NCBI RefSeq assembly: GCF_000712975.1
Contig: NZ_JHQL01000001.1
Coordinates: 124,001-188,000 of the forward strand
DNA length: 64,000 nt
Origin: Vreelandella neptunia
GTDB taxonomy: Bacteria; Pseudomonadota; Gammaproteobacteria; Pseudomonadales; Halomonadaceae
Reading direction: 5' to 3'
Shown: in pieces, positions 61,020-64,000 of the stretch
Layout of the letters: every line of letters starts with the position of its first letter
Numbering within the stretch: the first letter of the stretch is position 1
Notes under the pieces: model-generated
Databases searched by the model: none
The model's input: the letters and a program-made list of their open reading frames with translations, nothing else
What the model was told of the DNA's origin: nothing
Translations under genes and position numbers: made by a program

Positions 61020-62198
61020 TTACTTGGCTAGCTCGCGCATCGCCGTCTCCAGGCCTTCCATGGTCATGGGGTACATACGGTCATCAATGACGTCGCGAAT
61101 TAACTGGGTCGAATAGGTATATTCCCAGGCACGGGGGGGCATTGGGTTTAGCCATGCCAAGCGTGGAAACGTCTCGGTTAAACGTTTCAACCACACGCCG
61201 CCTGGTTCGTCATTGAAGTGCTCTACGCTGCCGCCAGAGTGAGTAACTTCGTAAGGCGACATGGCGGCATCACCGACTACCACCACCTGATAGTCCGCCC
61301 CGTAGGTGTGCAACACATCCATGGTCGGGATGCGTTCGTTACGGCGCCGCATGTTATTGCGCCAAACCCCTTCATAAAGGCAGTTGTGGAAGTAATAATG
61401 TTCTAAATGCTTGAATTCGGAACGTGCCGCTGAGAACAGCTCTTCGCAGACGCGAATATGATCATCCATCGACCCGCCGACATCTAAAAACAGCAGCACT
61501 TTAACCGCGTTATGACGTTCGGGGCGCATTTGGATATTGAGCAGTCCCGCATCCCGCGCGGTTTCGCGTATGGTGCTGTCCACATCAAACTCATCCAATG
61601 CGCCTTGGCGGGCGAACTTGCGCAGCCGCCGTAAGGCCATTTTGATATTGCGGGTGCCAAGTTCAAGCGAGTCATCGTAATCGCGAAAGCGTCGCTCGTC
61701 CCACACCTTGGTGGCGCGACGGTGGCGCGAGCCATCCTGGCCAATGCGTATGCCTTCTGGATTGTAGCCATACGCCCCAAAAGGGCTGGTGCCACCGGTG
61801 CCAATCCACTTGTTGCCACCTGCATGGCGCTCTTTTTGCTCTTCTAGGCGCTTTTTAAAGGTCTCGATCAGCTCCTCAAGGCCGCCTAGGGATTCAATTT
61901 TGGCTTTCTCTTCGTCGCTGAGCTGTTTTTCAAATTCGCGCCGCAACCATTCATCGGGAATGAGCGCCTCAATGGCCGAATCCATGTCTTCAATGCCTTT
62001 AAACCAGGCAGCAAAGGCGCGGTCAAAGCGGTCAAAGTAGCGCTCATCTTTGACCATGACGGTACGCGCTACTTGATAAAACGCGTCCATATCGGCAAAC
62101 ACGACGCCTTGTTCTACCACGGCGTGAAGGTCGAGCAATTCGCGCAGTGAAACGGGCACACCGGCACGTTTGAGGGCATCAAACAGACCAATAAACAT
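61020..62198 (-). CDS. VWA-domain protein (CoxE-like), partner of MoxR
   Basis: A 392-residue cytoplasmic protein. The C-terminal von Willebrand A domain has a metal-site motif DVGGSMDDH in place of DxSxS, followed by YYFHNCLYEGVW and VVVVGDAAMSPYEV. The N-terminus (FIGLFDALKRAGVPVSLRELLDLHAVVEQG, in parts) is typical of CoxE-like proteins. Such pairs act as chaperones that insert metals or remodel complexes. The start lies three bases past the moxR stop. Target unknown. Confidence 0.9.
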   Translation of the reverse strand: MFIGLFDALKRAGVPVSLRELLDLHAVVEQGVVFADMDAFYQVARTVMVKDERYFDRFDRAFAAWFKGIEDMDSAIEALIPDEWLRREFEKQLSDEEKAKIESLGGLEELIETFKKRLEEQKERHAGGNKWIGTGGTSPFGAYGYNPEGIRIGQDGSRHRRATKVWDERRFRDYDDSLELGTRNIKMALRRLRKFARQGALDEFDVDSTIRETARDAGLLNIQMRPERHNAVKVLLFLDVGGSMDDHIRVCEELFSAARSEFKHLEHYYFHNCLYEGVWRNNMRRRNERIPTMDVLHTYGADYQVVVVGDAAMSPYEVTHSGGSVEHFNDEPGGVWLKRLTETFPRLAWLNPMPPRAWEYTYSTQLIRDVIDDRMYPMTMEGLETAMRELAK

Positions 62199-62201
62199 GG
62201 C

Positions 62202-63056
62202 TTAGCGCCCCGTACTCTTTTGGCGACGCATCATAAATGCTAGACGCTCTAGCAGATGAGTGTCCTGCTCGTTTTTAACCAGCGCGCCCGCCATTGGTGG
62301 CAGGGCTTTGGCTGGGTCGCGGTGATAGAGCGCCTCCTGGGCCAGCTCGTCGGCCATTAGCAGCTTGAGCCAATCGACAAGCTCCGAGGTAGAGGGCTTT
62401 TTCTTGAGCCCTGGAGCGTTGCGCAGATCGAAAAACACTTCCAAAGCTTCGCCGACCAGCTTGGGGGCGATATCTGGGAAGTGGACATCCACAATGGCTT
62501 GCATGGTCTCGCGGTCGGGGAACTCGATGTAATGGAAAAAGCAGCGACGCAGGAAGGCGTCAGGCAGTTCTTTTTCGTTATTTGAGGTGATCACGATAAT
62601 CGGGCGCTGTTCGGCGCGGATGGTTTCGCCGGTTTCATAAACATGAAACTCCATACGATCCAGCTCTTGCAGCAGGTCATTGGGAAACTCGATATCCGCT
62701 TTGTCGATTTCATCAATCAGCAGAACCACGCGCTCGCCCGCGGTGAAGGCTTCCCACAGCTTGCCGGGCTTGATGTAGTTACCGACATTTTCCACCCCTT
62801 CAACGCCCAGCTGGGAATCGCGCAGGCGACTGACCGCATCATACTCATAAAGCCCTTGGGCGGCTTTGGTGCTGGACTTGATATGCCAAGTAATCAGCTT
62901 AGTGCCCAGGGATTCAGCGAGTTCCTCGGCCAGCAGGGTTTTACCGGTGCCGGGTTCGCCTTTAATAAGCAGTGGACGCTGCAGCACGACCGCAGCGTTG
63001 ACCGCCTGTTTGAGTGCATCAGTTGCGATGTAAGAAGAGGTAGAATCAAACGCCAT
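62202..63056 (-). CDS. MoxR-family AAA+ ATPase
   Basis: A 284-residue AAA+ protein. Walker A GEPGTGKT at 33-40, Walker B VVLLIDEIDKAD, sensor 1 IVITSNNEKELPDAFLRRC and the MoxR helical insert are visible. It likely remodels or activates a target protein together with the VWA partner. ATG 63056 has GAGG upstream; an alternative at 63137 would add a 27-residue hydrophobic lead with no ribosome site. Confidence 0.93.
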   Translation of the reverse strand: MAFDSTSSYIATDALKQAVNAAVVLQRPLLIKGEPGTGKTLLAEELAESLGTKLITWHIKSSTKAAQGLYEYDAVSRLRDSQLGVEGVENVGNYIKPGKLWEAFTAGERVVLLIDEIDKADIEFPNDLLQELDRMEFHVYETGETIRAEQRPIIVITSNNEKELPDAFLRRCFFHYIEFPDRETMQAIVDVHFPDIAPKLVGEALEVFFDLRNAPGLKKKPSTSELVDWLKLLMADELAQEALYHRDPAKALPPMAGALVKNEQDTHLLERLAFMMRRQKSTGR

Positions 63057-63163
63057 GGGGAGTGCCTCGGCTTGTCGAAACGAGTTGTTGAAAAATAGAT
63101 TCAAACAAGTGTACGTGAGGGTAAACCCCAAGGCCAACTAACGACAGCTTCTATGCAGTCAGC

Positions 63164-63349
63164 TCAAGGTGTTTGTTCATTTTTGGTTATCTGCGCTAAG
63201 TAATCCACATCGTGCTTATGTAGGTAGTCACGTATTAGTTGTCGCACTACTTGCGAGGGCGTCAGATCCTGTGATGCACATAGCTTTTCAAAGGCCTGTT
63301 TCTTTTGAGGATCTATGAGCAGCGTGAGCCGAGCAGTCTTCTTTTCCAT
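63164..63349 (-). CDS. Ribbon-helix-helix (CopG-like) DNA-binding protein
   Basis: A 61-residue protein. ARLTLLIDPQKKQAFEKLCASQDLTPSQVVRQLIRDYL (in parts) is a typical beta-strand-helix-helix regulator domain, followed by a polar tail. ATG 63349 has GGAGGG at proper spacing. It lies before a palindrome-rich gap shared with the divergent SulP gene; no toxin gene accompanies it, so it is probably a stand-alone repressor. Confidence 0.85.
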   Translation of the reverse strand: MEKKTARLTLLIDPQKKQAFEKLCASQDLTPSQVVRQLIRDYLHKHDVDYLAQITKNEQTP

Positions 63350-63365
63350 TACCATCCCTCCATAA

Positions 63366-63386
63366 CATTAACATTTAATGTTAATG
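63366..63386. promoter_or_regulatory. Candidate RHH operator next to the RHH gene
   Basis: CATTAACAT and ATGTTAATG form a 21-bp palindrome around TTA. It lies 17 bp before the RHH start codon. Matching half-sites recur 100 bp away. Confidence 0.7.
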
Positions 63387-63466
63387 CGCTATCTTTGTTA
63401 TCGCAATGACTTAGCCGTCACCACACTAGAGAGTATCTTGTGTCAATTGCATAAAATTATAACCAC

Positions 63467-63485
63467 ATGTTAATGTCATTAACAT
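63467..63485. promoter_or_regulatory. Second candidate RHH operator, toward the SulP gene
   Basis: ATGTTAATGTCATTAACAT, a 19-bp palindrome with the same half-site ATGTTAATG in opposite orientation to the first. It lies about 108 bp before the SulP start. One regulator could bind both and control both genes. Confidence 0.7.
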
Positions 63486-63592
63486 AATTACGCTCTCTAG
63501 GCCGACTGCTTTGGGCAACGCTTTCCCGGCAAATGTGCTGCATTGCAGAGAGATCGATTGCCAAGATGGGTGACTACAAAGAGGGCTAGCGT

Positions 63593-64000
63593 ATGTCGCG
63601 CCAAAAATTTCCCGTTAACTTTCCTATTGCCACTGGGCTTCGCGCCGCGTGGCGGGACGGTTATGGATTCGCTGATTTACGCAGAGATGTGATGGCAGGC
63701 CTCACCGTTGGTACCGTGGCAGTGCCTCTGTCAATGGCCTTGGCAATCGCTACAGGAGTGCCCCCTCAGCATGGTCTTTACACCGCGATTGTTGCGGGTG
63801 CCATCATCGCGCTAACGGGCGGTGCCCGTTTCAACGTGTCTGGCCCGACGGCTGCCTTTGTCGTCATCCTTTTCCCGATTGTCCAGCAGTACGGGCTAGG
63901 CGGTTTGCTCATCGCATCAATGATGGCTGGCGTTATCTTGATACTGCTAGGCGTTACCCGGATGGGCCGACTGATTCAATTTGTTCCCTACCCAGTCGTG
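63593..64000 (+). CDS. SulP-family anion transporter (partial, runs off the window end)
   Basis: The first 136 residues of a SLC26/SulP transporter. LRRDVMAGLTVGTVAVPLSMALAIATGVPPQHGLYTAIVAG (in parts) is the family signature, followed by GGARFNVSGPTAAFVVIL. It carries sulfate, bicarbonate or a dicarboxylate; the C-terminal STAS domain would lie beyond the window. ATG 63593 has GAGGG eight bases upstream. It is divergent from the RHH regulator. Confidence 0.92.
   Translation, partial: MSRQKFPVNFPIATGLRAAWRDGYGFADLRRDVMAGLTVGTVAVPLSMALAIATGVPPQHGLYTAIVAGAIIALTGGARFNVSGPTAAFVVILFPIVQQYGLGGLLIASMMAGVILILLGVTRMGRLIQFVPYPVV

Noticed and set aside
1..64000. tRNA, rRNA, prophage or integrase genes
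   Set aside because: I looked for tRNA-like T-loops near the island, tyrosine recombinases and phage structural genes and saw none; a covariance or HMM search would be decisive.

Overview
The window reads as a chromosomal segment of a moderately halophilic gammaproteobacterium, most likely Halomonadaceae (Halomonas/Vreelandella). I infer this from an Entner-Doudoroff sugar block with HexR-type operators, a compact cobalamin salvage operon, and the mix of TrkH, LysE, DUF1206, MoxR/VWA and SulP genes. No rRNA or tRNA gene was recognised. The genus is an inference; no marker gene for taxonomy is present.

Layout. 0-14.6 kb is carbohydrate uptake and catabolism. It holds a partial trkH, a malEFG operon without malK, a zwf-pgl-eda operon, a GH32 sucrose/sucrose-6-P hydrolase, and the opposing edd-glk-aldo/keto reductase-fructokinase operon. 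Three or four HexR-like boxes (consensus TGTARTNNNATTACA) lie before zwf and edd and tie these operons together. 14.9-28.5 kb is corrinoid salvage and uptake: cobT, cbiZ, cbiB, cobD, cobU, cobS, cobC and a degenerate CobU-like gene, then a cobalamin riboswitch and btuB-btuF-btuC-btuD, cobB, ytoQ and cobO. cobQ sits alone at 55.7 kb. No corrin-ring assembly genes are seen, so the set fits salvage of cobinamide and remodelling of corrinoids.

28.5-42.3 kb is an accessory island. A BrnT/BrnA toxin-antitoxin pair lies between two ~290 bp direct repeats, next to a duplicated 3' fragment of ytoQ. Then come visibly AT-rich integron-type gene cassettes, all in the same orientation and each closed by an attC-like site: a PIN-like protein, a complete two-gene Gabija anti-phage system (gajA-gajB), and an AbiGi-like protein. 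A second cassette group (GNAT acetyltransferase, nucleotidyltransferase) lies at 39.3-40.6 kb. No integron integrase is in the window, so this looks like a cluster of attC sites lacking an integrase. Between the two groups are a transposase remnant, a short Rho paralogue without the N-terminal RNA-binding domain, rhlE and rlmF.

42.3-64 kb is mostly ordinary chromosome. It includes a GntR-controlled operon (DUF1028 protein, M20 amidohydrolase, YfcC-type transporter) with two matching palindromic operators, two LysE-type exporters beside Lrp and AraC regulators, an Ada/Ogt-like repair protein, glutaminase, RidA, an SLC23 permease whose reading frame has an in-frame UGA just upstream of its GTG start, cytochrome b561, a MoxR-VWA pair, and a ribbon-helix-helix regulator divergent from a SulP transporter with two matching palindromes between them.
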